Shown piece by piece: positions 1 to 4,960 of a stretch of 5,225 bases of DNA. This stretch comes from Gammaproteobacteria bacterium (GTDB lineage: Bacteria; Pseudomonadota; Gammaproteobacteria; UBA6429; Thiohalophilaceae): contig JAHEDA010000189.1 of NCBI GenBank assembly GCA_024641445.1, forward strand, positions 1 through 5,225, given 5' to 3'. Position 1 is the first letter of the stretch; each line of letters opens with the position of its first letter. The translations under genes were made by a program, and so were the position numbers. The notes beneath the pieces are model-generated. The model was not told the origin of the DNA and did no database searches. It saw only the letters and a list, made by a program, of their open reading frames with translations.

Positions 1-704
1 GCCCAGCGGAGACACTAAAGGTAGCCGTGGCCAGCAACGCCCTCAAAGCGGTTAGCGAGGTCGCCGCGCGATTTAAAAAGGGCACGGGGAACACTATCCT
101 GATCAGTGCTGGTTCAACCAGTAAGTTATATACACAGATCCTGCAAGGCGCCCCCTTCGACATTTTTCTGGCCGCGAATGAACATGAGCCGGCGGTACTG
201 GAGCAAAAAAATCTAGTCCTTGCAGGGAGTCGCTTTACCTATGCGGTGGGACAACTGGCGCTCTATAGCAAGACCCCTGGTTTGTTTGGCGCGAATGGCG
301 AGGAGTATCTGCGTCAAGGCCACTACCAACGCCTCGCCATAGCCAATCCAGATACGGCGCCTTACGGGAATGCGGCGAGGCAGGTATTGGAGGCCCTGCA
401 ACTCTGGAAGGGGGCACAGGCCAAACTCATTCGCGGTGAAAATATCGGTCAGGCCTTCAATTATGTCTACACGGGTAATGCAAGCGCAGGATTTGTTGCC
501 TGGTCGGATGTGAAACAACAGCCTGGTGGTGCAGTCGGTAGCATCTGGCGGGTGCCACAGAAATACTATTCGCCATTGCGGCAGCAGGCCGTCATCCTGA
601 GGCGTACGTCAAACCCGCATCTCGCCCGGCAATTTATTGACTTTTTACGTAGTAAGCCCATGCTTGAACTACTCAAGGATGATTACGGTTATGGGATGGA
701 ATAA
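1..704 (+). CDS. modA: Molybdate ABC transporter substrate-binding protein ModA (5'-partial)
   Basis: Periplasmic protein that binds molybdate (and usually tungstate) and delivers it to the ModBC membrane complex. The frame is open from base 3 to the TAA at 702-704, giving about 233 residues. A GTG at base 27 could be taken as a start, but the codons before it read PAETLKVAVASN, the typical junction between a ModA signal peptide (ending in an AxA-like site) and the first beta strand. The true start and most of the signal peptide therefore lie left of the window. Seen family features: SAGSTSKLY (fragment residues 35-43) and GAPFDIFLAA (49-58) in the N-terminal lobe, the IANPDTAPYGNAA segment in the middle, and a C-terminal RQFIDFLRS...YGYGM ending. 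It is followed 35 nt later by modB, which fixes the assignment to molybdate rather than another oxyanion. Family is secure; only the 5' end is missing. Confidence 0.95.
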   Translation, partial: PAETLKVAVASNALKAVSEVAARFKKGTGNTILISAGSTSKLYTQILQGAPFDIFLAANEHEPAVLEQKNLVLAGSRFTYAVGQLALYSKTPGLFGANGEEYLRQGHYQRLAIANPDTAPYGNAARQVLEALQLWKGAQAKLIRGENIGQAFNYVYTGNASAGFVAWSDVKQQPGGAVGSIWRVPQKYYSPLRQQAVILRRTSNPHLARQFIDFLRSKPMLELLKDDYGYGME

Positions 705-725
705 GCGTGTAGGTAAGCTAAGCAC

Positions 726-729
726 AGGA
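726..729 (+). promoter_or_regulatory. Ribosome binding site of modB
   Basis: AGGA with 10 nt to the ATG at 740. It is a modest Shine-Dalgarno match and the only purine-rich stretch at a workable distance in the 35-nt modA-modB gap. No hairpin or promoter is visible in that gap, which fits cotranscription. Confidence 0.5.
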
Positions 730-739
730 TACGGTCCAT

Positions 740-1408
740 ATGTTTGATGCGATTTTGGTCACCTTGAAGCTGGCAACCCTAACGGTCTTGTTACTGCTAA
801 TTGTGGGGACACCGTTGGCCTGGTGGCTGTCACGCACCCATAGTTGGTTCAAGGCCCCGATTGAGGCATTAACCGCCTTACCGCTGGTCCTGCCGCCTAC
901 GGTGCTTGGGTTTTATCTTCTGCTCGTCATGGGTGAGAGTGGTCCGCTTGGACAACTCTGGCAGACGATATTCTCACACCCCTTGTCGTTTACCTTTACC
1001 GGCCTGGTCGTTGCCTCTTGCCTGTATTCGTTACCCTTTGTCGTTCAGCCCTTACAGGCCGCGTTTGAACAGCTGGATCGGAATGAAATACAGGCGGCCT
1101 GGACCTTGGGGGCATCACACCTGCGAACCTTTACGACGATCATCTTGCCGCAGGCGCGGCGTGGATTCTTAACCGCCATTGTCCTGGGGTTTGCCCATAC
1201 CCTGGGAGAGTTTGGGGTGGTCTTGATGGTGGGCGGAAGTATCCCCGGTGAAACCAAGGTCATGTCGATTGCGATCTATGAATATGTCGAGACGCTTCAG
1301 TTTGGCGAGGCACACCAGTTATCGATGATCCTGCTCGGCTTCTCATTTTTAGTCTTATGGATGATTTATACCGTCAATCGCGGCAAACAAATAGGAAGAT
1401 GGGCATGA
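740..1408 (+). CDS. modB: Molybdate ABC transporter permease ModB
   Basis: Inner-membrane permease of the ModABC importer; two copies form the molybdate channel. It has 222 residues, the usual ModB size. Five hydrophobic segments can be seen at about residues 5-30, 43-64, 85-105, 142-165 and 193-212. The cytoplasmic coupling (EAA) loop that docks onto the ATPase is at about 119-138 (AAWTLGASHLRTFTTIILPQ), followed by the family's typical HTLGEFGVVLMVGG and GETKVMSIAIYEYVE stretches. The ATG at 740 gives a normal-length first membrane helix. The stop TGA (1406-1408) overlaps the modC start as ATGA, so the two genes are very probably translationally coupled. Confidence 0.96.
   Translation: MFDAILVTLKLATLTVLLLLIVGTPLAWWLSRTHSWFKAPIEALTALPLVLPPTVLGFYLLLVMGESGPLGQLWQTIFSHPLSFTFTGLVVASCLYSLPFVVQPLQAAFEQLDRNEIQAAWTLGASHLRTFTTIILPQARRGFLTAIVLGFAHTLGEFGVVLMVGGSIPGETKVMSIAIYEYVETLQFGEAHQLSMILLGFSFLVLWMIYTVNRGKQIGRWA
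1393..1398 (+). promoter_or_regulatory. Ribosome binding site that decides the modC start
   Basis: AGGAAG lies inside the 3' end of modB, 6 nt before the ATG at 1405. Two other in-frame ATGs exist: 1357 (deep inside modB) and 1399 (directly abutting this site). Only 1405 has proper spacing, and it also gives the classic 4-nt ATGA overlap with modB. Confidence 0.65.
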
Positions 1409-2541
1409 GCGCGCTGATGATTCATGCGCAGGTCCAGCGCAAGGACTTCGAACTGGATGTGGATGTCAGTTTGCCATTGCAAGGGGTCACGGCCATTCTG
1501 GGTCCTTCTGGTAGTGGCAAAAGCACCCTGTTGCGCCTGCTGGCAGGGCTGGAGTGCCCAACACAGGGTGAGATCAGTTTTAATGGACAAGTCTGGTCCG
1601 ATACAAAGAGACGTATCTTCATGCCGCCACAACAGCGGCGCATTGGTATGGTGTTTCAGGACTACGCCTTATTTCAACACATGACCGTAGCGGAGAATAT
1701 AGGCTATGGCCTGGCTCGAGCCGAGCGTACGCAACAGGTGGGGTTGGCAATCGAGCGCTTTCACTTGCACTCACTGGCGCAACGCTACCCGGCACAACTC
1801 TCGGGTGGTCAACGCCAGCGCGTTGCGCTGGCCCGCGCGCTGATCACCAAGCCTTCACTACTCTTGCTGGACGAACCTTTCTCGGCGGTGGATGCTGCAC
1901 TGAGGCAGAACCTGCGTCGGGAACTCAAGAACAGCATGGCCGCGGCGGAGTGCCCAAGTCTGTTGATCACCCACTATCTCGAAGATGTCTACTATCTGGC
2001 AGACTATATTGGTGTAATGATAAACGGGCGTATGTTGCAGTTTGGCCTGAAGCACGACGTGCTCTCACATCCCAATTGCAAGGCCACGGCAGAGCTTCTG
2101 GGTTGGCAGAACTTCCTGCCCATACGTGGGATTACCCACGATCGGGTCTATGGTGGTTGGGGTGAGTATTCACTCGCCAAGGAGGTTGATATCTCCTCTG
2201 CCTGGCTAAGCATTCGTGCCGAACATATTCAGTTGCTACCCGCGTTGGCTAGTACGATTAAGGCAGAGGTGCTTGAACAATACGAATTGGGACAAACGCG
2301 CGTTATCATCTGCCGTCTGGAGGATGGGACAGCGATACAGAGACAGCAGCCACTGCTGGATAACTATCCACGGCAAGGTGAAATGTGCAGCATTGGTCTC
2401 CCGGATACCGCGGTTGCCATCCTGCCTGATAGGGTTAGTGGTAACCTGAGGCATGTGGCGACACCAGCGCAAGATTCAATGCGCATATCAAATACCTCAA
2501 AAATAATTAATATCAAAGATAAATTGACACGGACGCGTTGA
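1405..2541 (+). CDS. modC: Molybdate ABC transporter ATP-binding protein ModC
   Basis: ATPase subunit that powers molybdate import through ModB. It is 378 residues long from the ATG at 1405; a longer in-frame reading from 1357 would lie inside modB and add 16 residues foreign to the family. Motifs are all present: Walker A GPSGSGKST (33-41), Q-loop glutamine Q85 in VFQDYALF, signature LSGGQ (132-136), Walker B LLLLDE (152-157), D-loop SAVD (160-163) and H-loop H190. The residue after the switch histidine is Tyr where many importers have Asp. A C-terminal TOBE/Mop-like region, which in this family can bind molybdate as a regulatory site, spans roughly 265-340 but looks short and divergent. The last 30 or so residues form a polar tail encoded by unusually AT-rich DNA. 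The gene is the third in modABC and ends 7 nt before the acetyltransferase gene. An ATPase for another anion is possible from motifs alone, but the context makes modC clear. Confidence 0.95.
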   Translation: MSALMIHAQVQRKDFELDVDVSLPLQGVTAILGPSGSGKSTLLRLLAGLECPTQGEISFNGQVWSDTKRRIFMPPQQRRIGMVFQDYALFQHMTVAENIGYGLARAERTQQVGLAIERFHLHSLAQRYPAQLSGGQRQRVALARALITKPSLLLLDEPFSAVDAALRQNLRRELKNSMAAAECPSLLITHYLEDVYYLADYIGVMINGRMLQFGLKHDVLSHPNCKATAELLGWQNFLPIRGITHDRVYGGWGEYSLAKEVDISSAWLSIRAEHIQLLPALASTIKAEVLEQYELGQTRVIICRLEDGTAIQRQQPLLDNYPRQGEMCSIGLPDTAVAILPDRVSGNLRHVATPAQDSMRISNTSKIINIKDKLTRTR

Positions 2542-2548
2542 TAAATCT

Positions 2549-3010
2549 GTGGGCACCGTACGATTTCGCTATGCCTCAATGCATGATATCCCCGCCATGG
2601 CGGGCTTGCTGACTGAGCTCTTTACACTCGAAACAGACTTCAACCCTGACCCGACCAGACAGTCAGAGGGACTGCGTTTGCTGCTTGAAGATGCAAATTG
2701 TGTCGTATGGGTGGCAGATAATGACAATGCGGTTGTTGGTATGTGTACGGTACAGATATTGATATCCACCGCGGAGGGAGGCCGGGTTGGACTGGTTGAA
2801 GACGTGATTATCAAACATGATTTCCGCGGCCAGGGGATTGGCAGGGGCTTAATGCAGGAAGTCATCAGATGGACGCAAGCGCATAACTTGCTGCGGTTGC
2901 AGTTGTTAGTCGATATGCAAAATGATGCAGCAAAGCAGTTTTATGAGAAGCTTGGCTGGCAGCCTACTCAACTTCAAGGCATGCGTCGGGTGTTAAATTA
3001 TGCCAGGTAA
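2549..3010 (+). CDS. GNAT-family N-acetyltransferase
   Basis: Predicted acetyl-CoA-dependent N-acetyltransferase of 153 residues; the substrate is unknown. The sequence starts with the family's first strand and helix (VRFRYASMHDIPAMAGLLTE). It carries the acetyl-CoA pyrophosphate-binding motif R93-GQGIG (R/QxxGxG) after the beta-4 strand VEDVIIKHDF, and ends with the motif B type QFYEKLGW (130-137). The start is a GTG at 2549, because an in-frame TGA at 2525-2527 blocks extension and the residues just after GTG fit the fold. The only ATG alternative (2579) would cut into the first strand. No clear Shine-Dalgarno is seen; the start is 7 nt after the modC stop, so translation may depend on coupling. 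The 3' end overlaps the next gene by 11 nt. Its place between modC and a NifX-like gene suggests a role linked to molybdenum or nitrogenase, but this is inference. Confidence 0.88.
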   Translation: MGTVRFRYASMHDIPAMAGLLTELFTLETDFNPDPTRQSEGLRLLLEDANCVVWVADNDNAVVGMCTVQILISTAEGGRVGLVEDVIIKHDFRGQGIGRGLMQEVIRWTQAHNLLRLQLLVDMQNDAAKQFYEKLGWQPTQLQGMRRVLNYAR

Positions 3011-3350
3011 AACCCTCCGTATCGCGGTGGCAAGCAAATACGGTACGGCGATTGATGAACACTTTGGTCATGCCAAGGCCTTTTTAATCTATGATCTAAA
3101 TTCATGTGAGCCACACTTTGTCGAACGACGGGAGGTGGCACACTATTGTCTCGGCGGCCATTCTGACAAGAGTGCCCTGGCTGGGATCCTTGAGGCCATC
3201 AAGGACTGCCAGGCGGTGATGGTGGCAAAGATTGGGGACGGCCCGAGCGAGAAATTACTTGCCAGAAATATTGCGCCGATTAGCACTTACGCCTGGGAAG
3301 AGATCAATTCCGCCCTGCAACATTATAGCGGTTACTTGTCGGTAACATAA
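3000..3350 (+). CDS. NifX/NifB C-terminal-type iron-molybdenum cofactor-binding protein
   Basis: Small 116-residue single-domain protein of the dinitrogenase iron-molybdenum cofactor biosynthesis family (NifX, NafY core, C-terminus of NifB). Members bind or carry NifB-co, VK-cluster or FeMo-co during nitrogenase assembly in the cytoplasm. Seen hallmarks: first strand LRIAVASKYG (6-15), the HFGHAKAFLIYD segment (21-32) with H21 and H24, YCLGG (49-53) with C50, the DCQAVMVAKIGDGPSEKL stretch (69-86), and a final YAWEEINSAL helix. The HFGHA and YC-GG pattern resembles the C-terminal domain of NifB more than classical NifX, yet no radical-SAM part is attached and none is encoded nearby. The ATG at 3000 overlaps the acetyltransferase gene by 11 nt, with GGGTG at 2988-2992 as a possible ribosome site. 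It is the last gene of the modABC block. I leave the symbol blank because several paralogues share this fold. Confidence 0.9.
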   Translation: MPGKTLRIAVASKYGTAIDEHFGHAKAFLIYDLNSCEPHFVERREVAHYCLGGHSDKSALAGILEAIKDCQAVMVAKIGDGPSEKLLARNIAPISTYAWEEINSALQHYSGYLSVT

Positions 3351-3361
3351 CATTCTCGACC

Positions 3362-3379
3362 TTGTCGCATTTGCGACAA
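3362..3379 (+). promoter_or_regulatory. NifA upstream activator sequence 1 (perfect palindrome)
   Basis: TTGTCGCATTTGCGACAA is a perfect inverted repeat: two 8-nt arms around a 2-nt centre. It contains TGT (3363-3365), ten bases, then ACA (3376-3378), which is the established NifA binding consensus TGT-N10-ACA. It lies 11 nt after the stop of the NifX-like gene and about 200 nt upstream of the predicted sigma-54 start point. That is somewhat farther than the usual 80-150 nt, but workable with DNA looping. An RNA hairpin role is less likely because no T run follows. Confidence 0.78.
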
Positions 3380-3466
3380 CCCACCTACATCCAGGTCCTT
3401 GCTTACACGCATGAGTCTGCCATTGTGATTGCCCGAGTGACAGTCTATTTTTTTCCAAATTCAGCT

Positions 3467-3479
3467 TACCTATTGAAAG
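3467..3479 (+). promoter_or_regulatory. Weak candidate IHF site
   Basis: TTACCTATTGAAA partly matches the IHF consensus read on the opposite strand (YAA-N4-TTGATW), with two mismatches at the defined positions. It lies in the AT-rich stretch between activator site 1 and the -24/-12 promoter, where IHF commonly bends DNA in NifA-dependent promoters. The match alone is poor; position is the main argument. Confidence 0.22.
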
Positions 3480-3506
3480 TGCTGGAAATTCTAATTTGTT
3501 CTCGTT

Positions 3507-3522
3507 TGTGCGAGCGCCAACA
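3507..3522 (+). promoter_or_regulatory. NifA upstream activator sequence 2
   Basis: TGT (3507-3509), ten bases, then ACA (3520-3522) gives an exact TGT-N10-ACA spacing. The arms are less symmetrical than in site 1. Its centre is about 63 nt upstream of the predicted transcription start, closer than most NifA sites, so it could be a secondary or lower-affinity site. By itself a six-base match with fixed spacing can occur by chance; the nearby promoter and the stronger site raise its credibility. Confidence 0.5.
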
Positions 3523-3551
3523 TAGTCTTGCTCATGAAGGATTTCGGCGGT

Positions 3552-3567
3552 TGGTCTTGTTCTTGCA
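3552..3567 (+). promoter_or_regulatory. Sigma-54 (RpoN) -24/-12 promoter
   Basis: TGGTCT, five bases, then TTGCA matches the sigma-54 consensus TGGCAC-N5-TTGCW. The invariant GG (3553-3554) and GC (3565-3566) are separated by exactly ten bases. Transcription would start near 3578, leaving a leader of roughly 26 nt before the ATG at 3604. With two NifA-type sites upstream, this is the likely NifA/RpoN promoter of the operon containing nifF. Confidence 0.8.
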
Positions 3568-3591
3568 GGTCTGTAACTACAGCGCACATAT

Positions 3592-3596
3592 AGGAG
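3592..3596 (+). promoter_or_regulatory. Ribosome binding site of the 139-aa gene
   Basis: AGGAG with 7 nt to the ATG at 3604 is a strong site at good spacing. It supports this start and shows that the small unknown ORF is a real gene. Confidence 0.75.
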
Positions 3597-3603
3597 TGAT
3601 TTA

Positions 3604-4023
3604 ATGGGACTGTACATTAGCGTCCATTCCCCCGGTTCGGAATTGGCGAAGAGTCCAATCGATGAGGCCATTACGTTCATTGCTGCCCATGCGGTGATGG
3701 AAAAACGCTCTGGCCATATTCCGTCGGGACCATCGCTTGATATTACCTTTATGTTGTCCGGATCGCAGGATAAGCCGCCTTTTAATGGGATGCGTATGGG
3801 TGGATATTCAGATGAGTCCAGGACGCTGTATTTTGAGGCGGCCGTGCCGGAGAAGATGACACATTCACAAGAGGCGGCACAGTACGTGGCGCTGGTCATG
3901 CATGACATGATCGAAAATGCTGGTGAGTACTTTGAGGAAAATGGCGTCATTTTTAATCGAAAACAGTGGCGGAACGTAGTGAATACGATTAGCAATCTGG
4001 AATCAAGCAATCTGTTTCAATAA
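3604..4023 (+). CDS. Conserved-looking hypothetical protein, first gene of the nifF operon
   Basis: I do not recognise the family of this 139-residue protein. It has no signal peptide or membrane segment and is probably cytoplasmic. The N-terminus (GLYISVHSPG) looks like a beta strand, followed by a helix over about 18-33. Next is a likely strand pair around DITFMLSGS (46-54) and RTLYFEAAVPE (73-83), with a Gly/Met-rich turn NGMRMGGYSD (61-70) between them. A long amphipathic helix spans about 86-112 (contains MHDMIENAGEYFEE). There is one Trp and there are no Cys residues, so no cysteine-ligated metal or Fe-S site is expected. The strong ribosome site, the sigma-54 promoter just upstream and nifF 40 nt downstream show that it is a real gene, probably expressed with nitrogen fixation. 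An accessory role in nitrogenase electron supply, cofactor assembly or protection is a guess. The long opposite-strand frame over it (3255-4010) is a Ser/Cys-rich shadow. Confidence 0.85.
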   Translation: MGLYISVHSPGSELAKSPIDEAITFIAAHAVMEKRSGHIPSGPSLDITFMLSGSQDKPPFNGMRMGGYSDESRTLYFEAAVPEKMTHSQEAAQYVALVMHDMIENAGEYFEENGVIFNRKQWRNVVNTISNLESSNLFQ

Positions 4024-4055
4024 AAACATATAAAGACATTATAGAGTTAAAGGTA

Positions 4056-4060
4056 AGGGG
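4056..4060 (+). promoter_or_regulatory. Ribosome binding site region of nifF
   Basis: AGGGG ends only 3 nt before the ATG at 4064, closer than usual. A second purine-rich match, AAAGG at 4049-4053, has a 10-nt spacing and could be the one used. The 40-nt gap from the previous gene contains no -24/-12 element and no hairpin. Confidence 0.45.
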
Positions 4061-4063
4061 ATC

Positions 4064-4603
4064 ATGAAAAAGATTGGGATATATTTTGGCACCGATTCAG
4101 GCACGACGAGGCTGATTGCCAAAAAGATTGCGAAAAAATTGGGTGATGAGGTGGCGGACAAACCCGTAAACGTGAATCGTACTTCACTTGATGACTTGCT
4201 CGAACACGATGCCATTATTATGGGTACGCCGACATACGGTGAAGGACAGTTGCCTGGTGTGGATACCGGGGTGAAGGATGGTAGTTGGGTGGAGTTTTTA
4301 CCAAAGCTGTCCGAGTTAAACCTGTCGGGTAAAAAGATTGCGTTATATGGACTTGGTAACCAGGAGAAATATGCCGCCCGCTTTGCTGACTCACTTTTCC
4401 TTCTCTATGAGGCCCTGACCAAGGCCGGTGCCAAAGTTGTTGGTGAATGGGGCGTCGATGGCTATACCTTTGAAAAATCACTGGCCGTAAAGGATGGCAA
4501 ATTTGTTGGTCTGGTGCTGGATCATGTCAATCAGGCCCTGTTGACAGATCAGAGGATTGATAGCTGGCTTGAGAAAGTCGTCCCTGAACTGACTGCGGCA
4601 TAA
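4064..4603 (+). CDS. nifF: NifF-type long-chain flavodoxin
   Basis: FMN-binding electron carrier of 179 residues, the length of long-chain flavodoxins, expected to reduce nitrogenase Fe protein (NifH) in the cytoplasm. Domain order: FMN phosphate loop GTDSGTT (9-15), the NVNRTSLDD stretch (36-44) typical of NifF proteins, the TPTYGEG loop (55-61) with Y58 beside the flavin, DGSWVEFLPKL (72-82), and the second flavin loop GLGNQEKYAARFAD (96-109) with Y103. The long-chain insertion and the closing FVGLVLD-NQ---TD-RI-SWL pattern follow (147-169). It closely follows the Klebsiella and Azotobacter NifF pattern as I recall it. One oddity is Asn99 where most flavodoxins have Asp in GLGDQ. Another is Tyr58 where Leu is common in NifF. 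It appears cotranscribed with the 139-aa gene from the sigma-54 promoter at 3552. A housekeeping flavodoxin is less likely given the nif context. Confidence 0.93.
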   Translation: MKKIGIYFGTDSGTTRLIAKKIAKKLGDEVADKPVNVNRTSLDDLLEHDAIIMGTPTYGEGQLPGVDTGVKDGSWVEFLPKLSELNLSGKKIALYGLGNQEKYAARFADSLFLLYEALTKAGAKVVGEWGVDGYTFEKSLAVKDGKFVGLVLDHVNQALLTDQRIDSWLEKVVPELTAA

Positions 4604-4635
4604 TGATCGCATCCATGAAGAAGGCAGGAATTAAC

Positions 4636-4641
4636 AAGAGG
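4636..4641 (+). promoter_or_regulatory. Ribosome binding site of the ABM-domain gene
   Basis: AAGAGG with 7 nt to the ATG at 4649. It is a good match that supports this start. The 45-nt gap after nifF shows no promoter or terminator. Confidence 0.6.
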
Positions 4642-4648
4642 TTTTATT

Positions 4649-4951
4649 ATGTTTATCGCGATGAATAGATTCAGGATAGCGCCAGGTCGAGAAAAGGATT
4701 TTATCGAGATCTGGAAGACGCGTGATACTCACTTGAGTAAGGTGCCTGGGTTTATAAAATTTCAGCTACTACAGGGCGAGACATCAGACGAATATACCCT
4801 GTTCGCATCCCATTCAGTATGGGAATCTTCTGAGGTTTTTTACGATTGGACACGCTCGGAGGCCTTCCGTCAGGCACATGCAAATGCGGGTGATACCAAA
4901 GGTATGTATTTGGGTCCACCCAATCTGGAAGTTTTTGAAGTGGTGGTATAG
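4649..4951 (+). CDS. Antibiotic-biosynthesis-monooxygenase (ABM) domain protein, IsdG/HmoA-like
   Basis: A 100-residue dimeric alpha/beta-barrel (ferredoxin-like fold) protein of the ABM family. The start FIAMNRFRIAPGREKDFIEIWKTR, then KVPGFIKFQLL (31-41) and the helix VFYDWTRSEAFRQAH (63-77), follow the family plan. The three residues that define IsdG-type haem-degrading monooxygenases are present at the expected places: Asn6, Trp67 and His77 (the haem ligand), with the Trp-to-His distance of ten residues seen in IsdG. This points to haem binding and possibly oxidative haem cleavage, but many ABM proteins have other or unknown substrates. It is cytoplasmic, with no signal peptide. It follows nifF by 45 nt and is followed by the DUF2750 gene after 9 nt, so it is probably in the same operon. 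A link to iron recycling or oxygen/haem management during nitrogen fixation is inference. Confidence 0.85.
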   Translation: MFIAMNRFRIAPGREKDFIEIWKTRDTHLSKVPGFIKFQLLQGETSDEYTLFASHSVWESSEVFYDWTRSEAFRQAHANAGDTKGMYLGPPNLEVFEVVV

Positions 4952-4960
4952 GGCGCTTTT

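Larger units (their letters stand above)
3351..3603 (+). other. Non-coding regulatory region between the mod block and the nifF operon
   Basis: This 253-nt gap separates the two gene blocks. It holds two TGT-N10-ACA sites, a T7 run (3448-3454) in an AT-rich middle, a -24/-12 promoter, and the ribosome site of the next gene. A frame starting with TTG at 3362 stays open to 3604, but it has no ribosome site and no recognisable protein character and covers the whole control region, so I treat the gap as non-coding. I see no convincing intrinsic terminator for the upstream operon. Confidence 0.8.

Noticed and set aside
27..29. GTG as the true start of modA
   Set aside because: In-frame codons to its left encode the conserved start of mature ModA (AETLKVAVASN), so the gene continues beyond the left edge.
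1357..1404. Longer modC start at the upstream in-frame ATG
   Set aside because: It would overlap modB by 52 nt and add residues unlike ModC. The ATG at 1405 has a ribosome site and the ATGA overlap.
2524..2529. TTGACA, a perfect -35 hexamer near the end of modC, as a sigma-70 promoter for the acetyltransferase gene
   Set aside because: No -10 hexamer is found 16-18 nt downstream. The AT-rich context makes chance matches likely.
3136..3150. TGGCACACTATTGTC inside the NifX-like gene as a second -24/-12 promoter
   Set aside because: The -12 GC is not at the required spacing (TC instead), and it sits within coding sequence.
3448..3454. T7 run as an intrinsic terminator for the mod block
   Set aside because: No stable GC-rich stem precedes it; the nearest palindrome is about 70 nt upstream.
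3362..3604. 80-residue + strand open frame in the intergenic region, starting with TTG
   Set aside because: No ribosome site and no family features, and it would overlie the palindrome, both NifA-type sites and the -24/-12 promoter.
3255..4010. 251-residue open frame on the minus strand
   Set aside because: It lies antisense to the 139-aa gene and across the control region, has a Ser/Cys-rich composition typical of a shadow frame, and shows no recognisable domain. The + strand gene has a strong ribosome site and protein-like sequence.
4088..4106. TGGCAC near the start of nifF as a -24 element
   Set aside because: The position ten bases after GG reads GG instead of GC, and it lies after the nifF start codon.
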